64,000 nt of DNA from Falsibacillus pallidus (GCF_003350505.1 NZ_QQAY01000005.1:117043-181042), one strand, 5' to 3'. Counted from the stretch's first letter, positions 17,941-26,492 are shown. Translations and numbers: made by a program. The notes: a model not told the origin generated them from the letters alone.

Positions 17941-18648
17941 TCATTCTTTTAATGGCTGCGCATTGTAGCTGGAACCGGTAAAATCCGTCAATTCCGAAAT
18001 GGCTTTCCACAGCTTTGGATAGAATTCAAATTTCACTCCTCGCTCCAACGCTTTAGCCGGGATGCCTTTTAAGCTTTGCGTATCAAATCCGATCATCCTA
18101 CGCACGAGCTGGATATGGTGATGCCTGAACGATTGGAAGTTCTCATCGAATTGAATCAATTCCTGCATCAAATCATACAGCTGATGTTCCTTTTGAGGTT
18201 GTTTATAAACTTCTAGCGGGGTCAACATCCTATTGTTCAGCAGTGCCTCAAACGGCTCCCATAAAGTCGGCCCCAGCTGGAGGATACGATTGAACCCAGG
18301 AGAGTCCTGGCCGCTTCCCCTCCCTAAATACAAACGGATCGTATGGTAGTCGGCAGGCGTGATGACCTTGACTAAATTAAAAACTTCCGGGAGCTGCTTC
18401 ATGTGCATATTGACCCTTCTCAGCTGGGTGACAGCTACGAAAAGATCATCATCCCTCATGAAACGATCTGCCCGATGAATATATTGAATGACTAATTTAA
18501 AATGAAGCTCAGCAATTTGATGAATCATCTGGAACGTCAATTCATCCTCGCAGCAAAGCTCTTCTTCCTCTTTCTGCAGGCTTAATAGCTCTTCGGTGCG
18601 TATATATTTTTCATAGTCAGTTAGCTCTGATTTTTTCTCTTCTTTCAC
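17941..18648 (-). CDS. kynA: tryptophan 2,3-dioxygenase
   Basis: A 235-residue heme enzyme opening the tryptophan ring to N-formylkynurenine, the first step before KynB and KynU. The N-terminal YEKYIRTEELLSLQ and the C-terminal FRHHHIQLVRRMIG, carrying the heme-region histidines, are family signatures. It is shorter than many TDOs (about 280 aa), mostly at the termini. GTG start at 18648 with AAGGAAGG upstream. It is on the opposite strand from kynUB, beyond the ABC-F gene, so it needs its own promoter. A cre-like palindrome lies about 30 bp upstream. Confidence 0.92.
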   Translation of the reverse strand: MKEEKKSELTDYEKYIRTEELLSLQKEEEELCCEDELTFQMIHQIAELHFKLVIQYIHRADRFMRDDDLFVAVTQLRRVNMHMKQLPEVFNLVKVITPADYHTIRLYLGRGSGQDSPGFNRILQLGPTLWEPFEALLNNRMLTPLEVYKQPQKEHQLYDLMQELIQFDENFQSFRHHHIQLVRRMIGFDTQSLKGIPAKALERGVKFEFYPKLWKAISELTDFTGSSYNAQPLKE

Positions 18649-18678
18649 CGTGACTCGCCTTCCTTTCCCCTCGAATAT

Positions 18679-18693
18679 GTAAGCGCTTTACAT
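18679..18693. promoter_or_regulatory. cre-like palindrome upstream of kynA
   Basis: TGTAAGCGCTTTACA resembles a CcpA catabolite-response element but is one base longer than the standard 14-mer. It lies in the promoter/leader of kynA, where it could repress tryptophan breakdown when good sugars are present. Confidence 0.4.
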
Positions 18694-18729
18694 CAAGCTT
18701 ACAAAGAAAGAAATTAGAAGTCAATATTT

Positions 18730-19107
18730 TCAGAATATATGCTGGCTACATTCCATTAACTCAATCGTTTCTCCATTGCAGCCTGTATAAAAGACCGTTC
18801 GCCCATCCAGATCTTTCAACCAGATGGGACCCTCTGAAGGAAACAAATTCTTCTCCGCCAACTCCTTGATCCACTTCTCAAGATCATCGACTTCCCATGC
18901 CATATGGACACCGCTCTCCCTGCAGTCATCCTCCTTTCCCTCTGTTCCCTCAATCAATTCAATCAATATGCCTTCCCTTTGCATGAAGATAATTTTTTCT
19001 CCGGTGAGATTCAGTGATCCGACTGTTTCAAATCCAAAGAAACCCTCATAGAAACGGATTGCTTCTATGAGGCTCTTAACTTGGATTCCTCCATGGTGCC
19101 ATTTCAT
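18730..19107 (-). CDS. VOC-family (glyoxalase/dioxygenase fold) protein
   Basis: A 125-residue single-domain vicinal-oxygen-chelate protein. It starts MKWHHGGIQVKSLIEAIRFY, with a first-strand His and SLxxAIxFY helix typical of VOC modules, and has an internal GVHMAWEVDDLEKW repeat and a terminal ETIELMEC. Function within the family ranges from glyoxalase to isomerase and resistance protein and cannot be inferred. Its start overlaps the stop of the QueA-like gene by 4 bp, so the two are translationally coupled in the SDR-queA-VOC operon. Confidence 0.82.
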   Translation of the reverse strand: MKWHHGGIQVKSLIEAIRFYEGFFGFETVGSLNLTGEKIIFMQREGILIELIEGTEGKEDDCRESGVHMAWEVDDLEKWIKELAEKNLFPSEGPIWLKDLDGRTVFYTGCNGETIELMECSQHIF

Positions 19108-20147
19108 GCTTTTCCTCCCAGCGGAAGTATCAAGTTCATATCGCCAAATTCATGCCATAAGTAGCCATGTTCCAAGGCTTCCTGATACGCTGCCATCAAT
19201 ATATCCTCTGGAAGGAATGCCGTGAGCATATCCAAATGGCTTGCTTCCGGTTCATGGAATCCGGTAAGAAGGCCGTCCACCGCTTTTAAGTTTGTTCCCT
19301 TTTTAATATAAAGATTGGTGATGCCCTTCCCAGCTTCGATGTTTCCATTTTCATCTGCTGCTGTTTCAAGCGTCCTCACAACGGTGGTTCCGACAGCGAT
19401 CACCTTTCCACCTCGTTCCTTTGCTTCGTTTACAAGGCGTGCCGTTTCTTCAGGGATTTCATAGGCTTCCGGATGCCCGTCCGGATTTGGCCAAAGATCA
19501 TTGCCATAATAGCTTAGTCCTGCATGCAGCTGGATGAACGCAAGCTCAATCCCCTCTTCCCTTAACTGATTCAGGATCTTCCATGAAAAAGCCCTCCCTG
19601 CAGACGGCATCTCCACAGAACCCGGCACTGATCCGTATACCGTTTGAAACGCCTGCAGCGGCCATGGATTTTCAATATATTCGTAGCGGATCGGCTTGCC
19701 ATATCGATAGAAGAAATCGAACAGCTCGGATCCTCCAACGGAAAAAGACATGGTCACAAGCGGGAACTCACTGCCGCTTCCAACAACACTCCCTTCGATA
19801 CCATCCTCAAAATAGATTGGCTTAGAAAGGTCTGCATCCTGTTGGACAACAAGAACATCCCATTCATGATCCGAAATGGACCGCGATAGGCGCACCTCCA
19901 CTTCCATTCCATCCTGTCTCCCCTTTAATACAGATGGAATGGTCCTGCTATTATTCAAAACCAATACATCACCCGGCTCCAGATATGAACCGATCTCATG
20001 GAAGCTGTTATGATGCGTATTCCCGCTATTGGAGTCAATGACCATCAGATTCACCCCGTCTCTTGTCAATCCACGGTATTCAGCAGGAACGGAAGCGTTC
20101 AAATATTCCGGCACCTGAAAATTTTTATGGGATAAAACAGTCATCAT
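19104..20147 (-). CDS. divergent QueA-like SAM-dependent ribosyltransferase-isomerase
   Basis: A 347-residue member of the QueA family, which normally transfers the ribosyl group of SAM to 7-aminomethyl-7-deazaguanine in tRNA. Conserved parts are GDVLVLNNSRTIPS near 58, ELAFIQLHAGLS, VGTTVVRTLETAA and the final FGDMNLILP. Canonical QueA motifs are altered: PTAGLHFT reads PSAGRAFS, HVGLGTFRP reads HAGLSYYGN, and NFHLP reads GFHEP. It overlaps the upstream SDR gene (ATGA) and the downstream VOC gene, unlike the usual queA-tgt setting. It may be a paralogue with another substrate. Confidence 0.85.
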   Translation of the reverse strand: MMTVLSHKNFQVPEYLNASVPAEYRGLTRDGVNLMVIDSNSGNTHHNSFHEIGSYLEPGDVLVLNNSRTIPSVLKGRQDGMEVEVRLSRSISDHEWDVLVVQQDADLSKPIYFEDGIEGSVVGSGSEFPLVTMSFSVGGSELFDFFYRYGKPIRYEYIENPWPLQAFQTVYGSVPGSVEMPSAGRAFSWKILNQLREEGIELAFIQLHAGLSYYGNDLWPNPDGHPEAYEIPEETARLVNEAKERGGKVIAVGTTVVRTLETAADENGNIEAGKGITNLYIKKGTNLKAVDGLLTGFHEPEASHLDMLTAFLPEDILMAAYQEALEHGYLWHEFGDMNLILPLGGKA

Positions 20148-20878
20148 TCCACACTTCCTTCCAATGAAAAATTTTGAGCTTCGAAACGTTCACCCGAAAT
20201 ACCTTTTGATGCATCAGACCCCAAATATAAAAATACATCCACTACGTCATTCGGATCTGCTAATTCGTAATCGCATCCTGGTACGGCAATATCATGCATG
20301 ACCGTATTCATCTCACCCGGGTCCACCATGTTCATCCTTACATTCGTTCCTTCTAGTTCATCTGCCCAGGTTTGTGTAAGCCCTTCTACTGCAAATTTCG
20401 AAATTCCATATGCCCCCCATTCACCGAAGCCCGTTTTCCCAGCTTCCGATGTGACGTTGATGATGGAGCCTTCGTTTTTCACCAGCATTCCCGGGAGCAC
20501 CCGTTTCGTCACGATGAATGGATTGAAGACATTAATTTTCAAAACATCCAGAAAGTCTTGTTCAGGATAGTCGTTCAGCAAGGTCGGCCCAGGTCCAAAA
20601 ATCGAAGCATTGTTGATCAGAACATCTATCTGTCCGAACTTCGCTTCCGCCAATGAAACAAATCTCTCGACATCTTCTACTTTGGAAACATCCGCCGTCA
20701 CTGCCAGCACCTCAGTCCCAAGTGCGCTTAGTTCCTCCTGCACCTTTCTGAGGCCGCTTTCCCCTTTTGCACAGATAGCAAGGTTCGCTCCTTCCTTGGC
20801 AAATGCCAAAGCCAACGCTCTTCCCAGTCCCCTGGATGCCCCAGTGATCATAACGGTTTTTTTATCATTCAATTTCAT
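20144..20878 (-). CDS. short-chain dehydrogenase/reductase
   Basis: A 244-residue SDR enzyme. The cofactor motif TGASRGLGRA lies at about 11-20, NNAS at about 88, and the catalytic YGISK follows WGA at about 150. The Asp/Ser pattern cannot settle NADH versus NADPH. It ends with a short tail (FSLEGSVE). The ATG at 20878 follows GGGGAAAG. It is the first gene of an overlapping trio with the QueA-like and VOC genes, suggesting joint action on one metabolite. The 21-bp GCGCATA arrays lie 150-630 bp upstream of its start. Confidence 0.88.
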   Translation of the reverse strand: MKLNDKKTVMITGASRGLGRALALAFAKEGANLAICAKGESGLRKVQEELSALGTEVLAVTADVSKVEDVERFVSLAEAKFGQIDVLINNASIFGPGPTLLNDYPEQDFLDVLKINVFNPFIVTKRVLPGMLVKNEGSIINVTSEAGKTGFGEWGAYGISKFAVEGLTQTWADELEGTNVRMNMVDPGEMNTVMHDIAVPGCDYELADPNDVVDVFLYLGSDASKGISGERFEAQNFSLEGSVE

Positions 20879-21026
20879 GTTTCTTTCCCCTTTCACTCTC
20901 GTTTTCTTACTCTTATTGTAAGAAGATTATGGATTGAAGAAATCCAAAAAAAGAGTGAAAAACACCTACAATATTCGGATGAACTTTCTCTGCGACTTTT
21001 GGATGAGGCACTGGTGGTGGCCGGCG

Positions 21027-21152
21027 GCGCATAGAGAGCCTGTTCTGGCGCATAAGCCACATTTTCTCGCGCATAGCCGCCGGTTTCCAGCCCATAAGAG
21101 AAGCAAGGCGGCGCATAGACCGCCAGTTTTGGTGCATAGGGCCGACTCATGG
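21027..21152. repeat. 21-bp GCGCATA array A1, 6 units
   Basis: Cores begin at 21027, 21048, 21069, 21090, 21111 and 21132, each exactly 21 bp after the last. The core is GCGCATA(A/G), degenerate as GCCCATA and GTGCATA in two units, followed by about 8 variable bases and a T-rich end. Five units are nearly identical in order to those of array A2, showing a segmental duplication. Confidence 0.9.
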
Positions 21153-21358
21153 CCCGACTCCCCCTCGATTTCCCTGTGATTTGGCGTCTCCCCCACCCCG
21201 GATCGGGTATTCTGCAGCACTTTTTCCTATTTTCATGCTTCAAAATGAAGAATGGGATAGTCCAAATGAGGTTTTTCATCAAATTGTCTCTTTTTCTCGT
21301 TTGTAACAGGGGGTCTTACTATTGAAACTTGGACTTTTTTCATGGGATATGGCGGGTG

Positions 21359-21505
21359 GCGCATAGAGAGCCTGTTCTGGCGCATAAGCCACATTTTCTC
21401 GCGCATAGCCGCCGGATTCCGGCTCATAAGAGAAGCAAGACGGAGCATAGACCGCCTGTTCTCGCGCATAGCACACGATTTCTGGTGCCATATCAGTCAT
21501 TTATC
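21359..21505. repeat. 21-bp GCGCATA array A2, 7 units
   Basis: Cores begin at 21359, 21380, 21401, 21422, 21443, 21464 and 21485. The last carries a one-base insertion (GTGCCATA). The first five units repeat array A1 with a few substitutions; the last two differ. Confidence 0.9.
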
Positions 21506-21597
21506 CATCCTCAACCCTGGAAAGAGACAAATTTAATCGCTTTATTTGCACAAGTACATGCAAAATTCTAAAAACCGTTCTGTTTACCCAATAAAAA

Positions 21598-21624
21598 AGC
21601 AGCCAATCCTTAGAATCGGCTGCT
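21598..21624. terminator. terminator of the MFS drug transporter gene
   Basis: AGCAGCC pairs with GGCTGCT around a 13-nt partly paired loop. On the minus strand it is followed by a T-run. Confidence 0.8.
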
Positions 21625-21636
21625 CTTTATCTTTAC

Positions 21637-23247
21637 TTATTTTTGAGCTGCGGCTTTCATGGACACAGCTTCTTCTTTATTCTCTTTCTTTTTTATGGAT
21701 CCACGAAGAGGAATCTCTTTTAGGAACATCGCCAGGATGATGGCTGCAATCATCACAAATGCTGCAATTGTAAAGACGCCGGAAAGGGCAAATGTCATCG
21801 AATCCTGCAGCAGCCCAATCATTTTCGCAAACATTGTCTGCATTTCTGGCGGCAGCGATTGCTGTGCCTGGTGAAGCTTTTCGTGATCCAGAAGCAGTTG
21901 AGGATTCAACAGCTCCTTCAGCTTGCCTGCTCCATCTGCAGGAACAGCACTAGCTGAACCTTTCAGCTCTTCTGCTAAGTGATCGCTCATTCTTGTGTTC
22001 AAGATTGTACCCATGATCGCTACGCCGACCGTACCGCCCAATGAACGGAATAGCTGTGAAGAGGCTGTGGCAACACCAAGCATTTTTTGTTCAACGGCAT
22101 TTTGTACCGTCAACGTAAAGACTGTCATGCCGATGCCCAAACCGAATCCGATGATCAATAGGAACGATACGAGGGACCATTGGCTAGTTGTTCTGTCCAT
22201 GGTTGTCAAAAGGAACATGCCCACGGCAGTAATCAAAAGACCAGTAATGGCCTGGATTTTATATTTGCCGGTCCGTGAGATGATCTGTCCTCCGATGGCA
22301 CTCGCGAATACGAGGCCAAGGGTCATTGTCATCGTGATGAAGCTGGAGTGTGTCGGCGAGAAGCCAAGAACCCCTTGAATGAAATATGGTACATACATTG
22401 TACCGCCAAACATCGCCACACTGATGGCGAAACCAACGACATTGGAAATCGTGAAAATGCTGTTCTTAAATAGATATAACGGAATGATCGGCGTCTTCAC
22501 TTTTCTTTCGATCACAATGAAAATAATCAGTGATAGGATAGTTGCCGCGAAAAGCGAAATGATCTGCGCAGATCCCCATTCATATTTTGTTCCTGCCCAT
22601 GAAAACCCAAGAAGCATCGGGACGATCGTTGTTGTTAAAAAGACAGAACCGATATAATCGACTTTTTCCCCCTGTTTCTTTTCTACTGTCGGGAACAGCT
22701 TCCAAATCAAGAAGAATGCCACAAGACCAAGCGGAAGGAATACCCAGAAGACCCACTTCCAAGCGAAATGGTCAACGATGTATCCGCCAAGAGTCGGCCC
22801 GAAAACACTGGAAAGACCGAATACCCCGCTCATGAGCCCTTGCCATTTACCGCGCTCCCTTGGAGAGAACAAATCCCCGACAGCCGTAATGGCCGTTGAC
22901 ATGATCATACCGCCTCCGAAACCTTGGAGACCCCTGTAGATGATAAGTTGAATAATATCCTGTGAAGTCCCTGACATGAAGGCACCGATGATAAAGACGA
23001 CAATCCCTGTTAACAGGAATGGTTTACGGCCGTAAATATCAGAGAGCTTTCCGACCAGGATGGTCGTGATGGCTGACGTCAGCATGTAACTCGTGAATAC
23101 CCAGCTATAGTAGTCCAGTCCGCCAAGATCGGCAATGATGCGCGGCAATGCGTTTCCGACAATCGTCTGGTTGACGGCTGCAAAGAACATCGCACTCATA
23201 ATCGCAATCATGATAGTAATTTTTTGTTTTTGATTTAAATGTTCCAT
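21637..23247 (-). CDS. DHA2-family MFS multidrug transporter (EmrB/QacA type)
   Basis: A 536-residue transporter with the 14-helix layout of the DHA2 group: FFAAVNQTIVGNALPRI in TM1, the motif-A segment GKLSDIYGRKPFLLTG near 63-78, and a long loop near 430-490 before the last helix. Such pumps export cationic drugs, dyes or biocides by proton antiport. A MarR gene lies upstream on the same strand with a small ORF between, so MarR-controlled induction is likely. Inverted repeat TTAATG-TAGTT-CATTAA (23262-23278) sits just in front of the start. Confidence 0.9.
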   Translation of the reverse strand: MEHLNQKQKITIMIAIMSAMFFAAVNQTIVGNALPRIIADLGGLDYYSWVFTSYMLTSAITTILVGKLSDIYGRKPFLLTGIVVFIIGAFMSGTSQDIIQLIIYRGLQGFGGGMIMSTAITAVGDLFSPRERGKWQGLMSGVFGLSSVFGPTLGGYIVDHFAWKWVFWVFLPLGLVAFFLIWKLFPTVEKKQGEKVDYIGSVFLTTTIVPMLLGFSWAGTKYEWGSAQIISLFAATILSLIIFIVIERKVKTPIIPLYLFKNSIFTISNVVGFAISVAMFGGTMYVPYFIQGVLGFSPTHSSFITMTMTLGLVFASAIGGQIISRTGKYKIQAITGLLITAVGMFLLTTMDRTTSQWSLVSFLLIIGFGLGIGMTVFTLTVQNAVEQKMLGVATASSQLFRSLGGTVGVAIMGTILNTRMSDHLAEELKGSASAVPADGAGKLKELLNPQLLLDHEKLHQAQQSLPPEMQTMFAKMIGLLQDSMTFALSGVFTIAAFVMIAAIILAMFLKEIPLRGSIKKKENKEEAVSMKAAAQK

Positions 23248-23261
23248 TTCTCCACCTCTAT

Positions 23262-23278
23262 TTAATGTAGTTCATTAA
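23262..23278. promoter_or_regulatory. palindrome in front of the MFS gene
   Basis: TTAATG and CATTAA around a 5-nt spacer, immediately upstream of the MFS ribosome site. A possible second binding site of the neighbouring MarR regulator, though it differs from the palindrome in front of marR. Confidence 0.4.
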
Positions 23279-23320
23279 TTATTAACCTTGTTAACTATTA
23301 GCCCAAAAGAGAAACCGGAT

Positions 23321-23470
23321 TTATTTCCGGCCTGCTGCATCTTTTCTTTTTTCGCGGAACTGCTTCACTTGGTTCATTTTCAAAAACAGCTTTCTTCTGG
23401 AAATGACTTTTTGCAAAACAATTCCTTTACTTTGCAGGTTCTTCAGATGTTCATCCATCGTCATTCTCAT
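23321..23470 (-). CDS. small basic ORF between marR and the MFS gene
   Basis: A 49-residue ORF starting MRMTMDEHLKNLQSKGIVL and rich in Lys/Arg in its second half. It fills the otherwise long gap (245 bp) between two genes that should be co-transcribed. A GGGAATGA stretch precedes the ATG at a short distance. I recognise no family. It could equally be a chance ORF in a leader; conservation would decide. Confidence 0.35.
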   Translation of the reverse strand: MRMTMDEHLKNLQSKGIVLQKVISRRKLFLKMNQVKQFREKRKDAAGRK

Positions 23471-23492
23471 TCATTCCCTACTGTCAATTGTC

Positions 23493-23915
23493 TCAATTCT
23501 TCGTGATGTTAACCTTTTTAAGAAGCTCTAAAAATTGAATCAGCTCCTCATTTTTAAAATCAGCAAATACTTGCCCCCACAAATCATTGCGTCTATTGTT
23601 GAACTCTTCCATCAGATTCTTTCCTGAGTCGGTGATGTCGATCCAAACGACTCGGCGATCTTCCTCATCTCTAATCCTGCTGAGCAATCCGCTTTCCACC
23701 AGACGATTCGCTGCGATCGTTGTTGCTCCGGATGTCAATCCAAGCTTGCTTCCCAATGATGAAACAGTGGATTTGCCGCAAGTGAAAATGTTGAACAAGA
23801 TAAAGAATTGAGGAGGCGTCAGTGATTGATCTTGTGATAGATGGCGATTGATGTATCTTCCTATTTCGTAAAATGATTGAGCGATGCTGCCGACCAGCTC
23901 ATCTTTTTTATTCAA
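23493..23915 (-). CDS. MarR-family regulator of the MFS pump
   Basis: A 140-residue winged-helix protein with LTPPQFFILFNIF and STVSSLGSKLGLTSGATTIAA (recognition helix) around 35-75 and the wing motif RIRDEEDRRVVWIDIT. TTG start at 23915 behind GGGGGG. A perfect 9+9 inverted repeat at 23948-23970, just upstream, is the probable autoregulatory operator. The position ahead of a drug pump suggests repression relieved by the pump's substrates. Confidence 0.88.
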   Translation of the reverse strand: MNKKDELVGSIAQSFYEIGRYINRHLSQDQSLTPPQFFILFNIFTCGKSTVSSLGSKLGLTSGATTIAANRLVESGLLSRIRDEEDRRVVWIDITDSGKNLMEEFNNRRNDLWGQVFADFKNEELIQFLELLKKVNITKN

Positions 23916-23947
23916 AAATGAATCCCCCCATAAAACCTTTGAAACAA

Positions 23948-23970
23948 AATATCTTTGTCATAAAGATATT
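23948..23970. promoter_or_regulatory. MarR operator: perfect inverted repeat
   Basis: AATATCTTT and AAAGATATT are exact complements around GTCAT, about 33 bp upstream of the marR start codon, a typical MarR dimer site. Confidence 0.7.
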
Positions 23971-24029
23971 ATAGTTGTTAAGTTTATGGAATTCAATACC
24001 CAATTTTTGAAAACTTTATGTACAAAATA

Positions 24030-24060
24030 AAACGGGCCGTACCTTTTACGCCCCGTTTTA
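24030..24060 (-). terminator. terminator of the WG-repeat protein gene
   Basis: AAAACGGG and CCCGTTTT form the base of a hairpin with an inner GC-rich stem, and the minus strand continues with ATTTT. Confidence 0.75.
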
Positions 24061-24068
24061 AAATTCAA

Positions 24069-26492
24069 CTAGTGAAATGCTAACCATAGCTCTCCTTGTT
24101 TGTTGATGAGTGGCTCCAGGTCTTTGTAGGGGATTTTGAATTCGGGGAATCCTGCTGCGAATGGGGCGATTTCGTATGGGGTGAAATAGATGATTAATGA
24201 ATCGTCGTTTAGATAGAAAGACTGGTCGCTTTTAATCCCTTGAAAGCTATCTGGAAATACATATTCATATTGTGGATCGTTCTTGATTTTTTCTGAAATG
24301 ATTTCGTTTAGGTGTTTGACATAATTGGATTTTCCCTTAAAAAGATCGGCCAGCGAAAAGACTTTACCATTTTTCAAGTTGGCATGGACGAATACTTTTG
24401 AGGGCATCCCATGTGCCGCTCCAAAATAATATTGGTAGCCGTCAAACTCCACGGACAACAGGTCTTTTTTAAAGAAGGCAACAGAAAAATCCCCTTCATA
24501 CCGGTAGTCGAGCTTCTCCGCGATGGGAATGGATTTAATATTCGCTGCCTTTTTGTACTCAGCATTCAGCGCTTTTTGCTGCTCAAATGAATTCATTCCC
24601 TGCACTTCAGGGTAATAGACCAAATAATTTTTATTTGGTTTTGCTTTTTGCTCCATGAGGCGCCATTGGCTGTTCAAATGTATGTCAGAAGGCTGTTTCC
24701 AGACAATTGCTCCATGAAAATCATAATAGGCCGTCCGCCGATCGATCTCTGCTTTGATAAGTGTTTTATCCACTGTCAAAATCCCCTGCCCTTCAAGGAC
24801 TGGAAGGCTTGTGGCCATCTCGCCATTCATGTTGATGAAGTAGGTTCTCTTGTCATCAAATACCGAAGACAGCCCATACTCAAACGGCAGCATTCCATCA
24901 AACTTAAAATCCGTCAGCTGCTTTCCTTTCAAATCAAACAACGCACTGGGAAAGCCCATGAAAGGAATCGTTTTATCGACCGCTTTGCCGACAGCTGCCC
25001 TTCCTTCCCCCAGCATCTGCACATCATCATAAATAGGTTTGATGATGAAATTCCCGGAATGATCGATCAGTCCGTACTTCCCGTTTTCCCCAACGACCGC
25101 CTTCCCTCCTTGGAAGGGTTGGGCAGATGTGAATCTTGGGGTGATGGCAATTTCCCCATTTTTATGAATATAGCCTAGTTTAGACTCCATTTCTTCCCTG
25201 AACGCAAGCATGCCATCCCGGCATTCTCCGACAAAATAATGATGATACTGCATGAGTGAAGTACCCGAATTGTCGATTAATGAATAACGATTTTCGCCCT
25301 CCTTTACTACTGCCCCGTCATGCGAAAAGTCCCCTGCTTCCATGTATTGCAGCGGGATGGCCAGTTGACCGCTGTGATCCAAATACCCATAAACATATTG
25401 CCCCTGTTTTTGCTTTCCGCATAGGGCCCTTCCTTCATGGAATGTGCCGATGTAGTCAAAATAATCTGTTGTCAGCACCTTTCCGTTCTGGTCTATCACA
25501 CTGAATCCTTTGCTGCTGCCAGCACCCCACCGGTCGGAAGCGAGTGCATTGATTATGGAATAAACTGGCGGAACCAATTCATTTCCTAATGGATCAATGA
25601 TTCCATAAAGGTTCGATTTGCTTATGATTGCTGTGTTGCTTTCCTGAAAATTCGAAGCGCTGTCGTAAATGGGCTTTAAGGAAAAAATCCCCCGTTTATT
25701 GATGTACCCCCATTTGTCCCCGTAAACAGTTTTGACGGGTGCGGGAAACAACTGAACAGACTTTTGATCAATGACAGCTTCAATTTGATCCCGGATCACC
25801 TTAAGCTCCTTCTCTGATGGGTAGGGATTTTCCAGCATTATAGCCGTCTGCAGCGTTGAAAAGGATTTTAGCACATCCCCTGCATTCCACTGGACTTCAG
25901 CCAGGTAATATCGATAAAACGAAGATTCCACGTCTGAATGGCTTTTACTTGAAAAATATTCTTCCGCTTTTCGGAAGTAATATGGATAAAGATCATACGC
26001 GGCTATAAGCCTTCCCTTACTCAGCCGGTAAACACCGATTCGATAGGCTTCTCCGCTTTCATGCCTCCAGATGGCTATTTCATCTATTCCATCCATTCCT
26101 TTTCTACCCGGCATATCTTCAATCTCAATTTTATCGAAAGCCGCTTCTTCCCTTAATACTGGGGAGATCTTCCCGTGGCCAAAAGAATAAATCCCAAGCT
26201 TTGGCCCATGTGTTCGATCATCCCAGCCGACAGCGATTGTTGAGACGCCAATTTGAAAAGGCTGAATAAACCGAATCTCACTCCCCTTTCGAGACATTTG
26301 ATCCGCAATGGACCATGTATCACCATTATTCTTCAACAAAACCAGGCAATCGCCGCCGTCCGCTGCACAGCCTGCAGCAATTTCTGCCTCGCCATCCCCA
26401 TTAAAATCCATGAAAAGGATGGATTCACTTTTCACTCTCCACCCTTTATCCAATCCTTCAATCATCTTCTTGATCTCATTGAAATTCAACAT
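24069..26492 (-). CDS. WG-repeat protein with C-terminal DUF3298/RsiV-like domain
   Basis: An 807-residue protein of unknown function. Residues 1-150 resemble a VCBS/FG-GAP-like beta region (FMDFNGDGEAEIAAG). About 265-540 hold six or more WG repeats of the type KWGYINKRGIFSLKPIYD and KYGLIDHSGNFIIKPIYD. The C-terminal 160 residues resemble the DUF3298 domain of RsiV and PdaC (YYFGAAHGMPSKVFVHANL). No signal peptide is visible at the chosen ATG (26492, behind AGAGG), which is odd because related domains are extracytoplasmic. Monocistronic. Confidence 0.75.
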   Translation of the reverse strand: MLNFNEIKKMIEGLDKGWRVKSESILFMDFNGDGEAEIAAGCAADGGDCLVLLKNNGDTWSIADQMSRKGSEIRFIQPFQIGVSTIAVGWDDRTHGPKLGIYSFGHGKISPVLREEAAFDKIEIEDMPGRKGMDGIDEIAIWRHESGEAYRIGVYRLSKGRLIAAYDLYPYYFRKAEEYFSSKSHSDVESSFYRYYLAEVQWNAGDVLKSFSTLQTAIMLENPYPSEKELKVIRDQIEAVIDQKSVQLFPAPVKTVYGDKWGYINKRGIFSLKPIYDSASNFQESNTAIISKSNLYGIIDPLGNELVPPVYSIINALASDRWGAGSSKGFSVIDQNGKVLTTDYFDYIGTFHEGRALCGKQKQGQYVYGYLDHSGQLAIPLQYMEAGDFSHDGAVVKEGENRYSLIDNSGTSLMQYHHYFVGECRDGMLAFREEMESKLGYIHKNGEIAITPRFTSAQPFQGGKAVVGENGKYGLIDHSGNFIIKPIYDDVQMLGEGRAAVGKAVDKTIPFMGFPSALFDLKGKQLTDFKFDGMLPFEYGLSSVFDDKRTYFINMNGEMATSLPVLEGQGILTVDKTLIKAEIDRRTAYYDFHGAIVWKQPSDIHLNSQWRLMEQKAKPNKNYLVYYPEVQGMNSFEQQKALNAEYKKAANIKSIPIAEKLDYRYEGDFSVAFFKKDLLSVEFDGYQYYFGAAHGMPSKVFVHANLKNGKVFSLADLFKGKSNYVKHLNEIISEKIKNDPQYEYVFPDSFQGIKSDQSFYLNDDSLIIYFTPYEIAPFAAGFPEFKIPYKDLEPLINKQGELWLAFH

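Larger units (their letters stand above)
20879..21636. other. 758-bp gene-free interval with two GCGCATA arrays
   Basis: No credible gene. It contains arrays A1 and A2 (listed separately), about 200 bp of plain sequence between them, and the terminator of the MFS gene at the right end. Short ORFs here encode only heptad translations of the repeat. Confidence 0.7.

Noticed and set aside
20893..21500. Several overlapping minus-strand ORFs encoding heptad peptides such as MRQNRLS and YAPEQAL
   Set aside because: They are translations of the 21-bp repeat, which is open in all three frames because 21 is a multiple of 3. None has a convincing ribosome site, and different arrays favour different frames.
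21027..21505. GCGCATA arrays as a CRISPR
   Set aside because: The conserved part is only about 8 bp, the variable part 13 bp, units are degenerate, there is no leader and no cas gene in the window.
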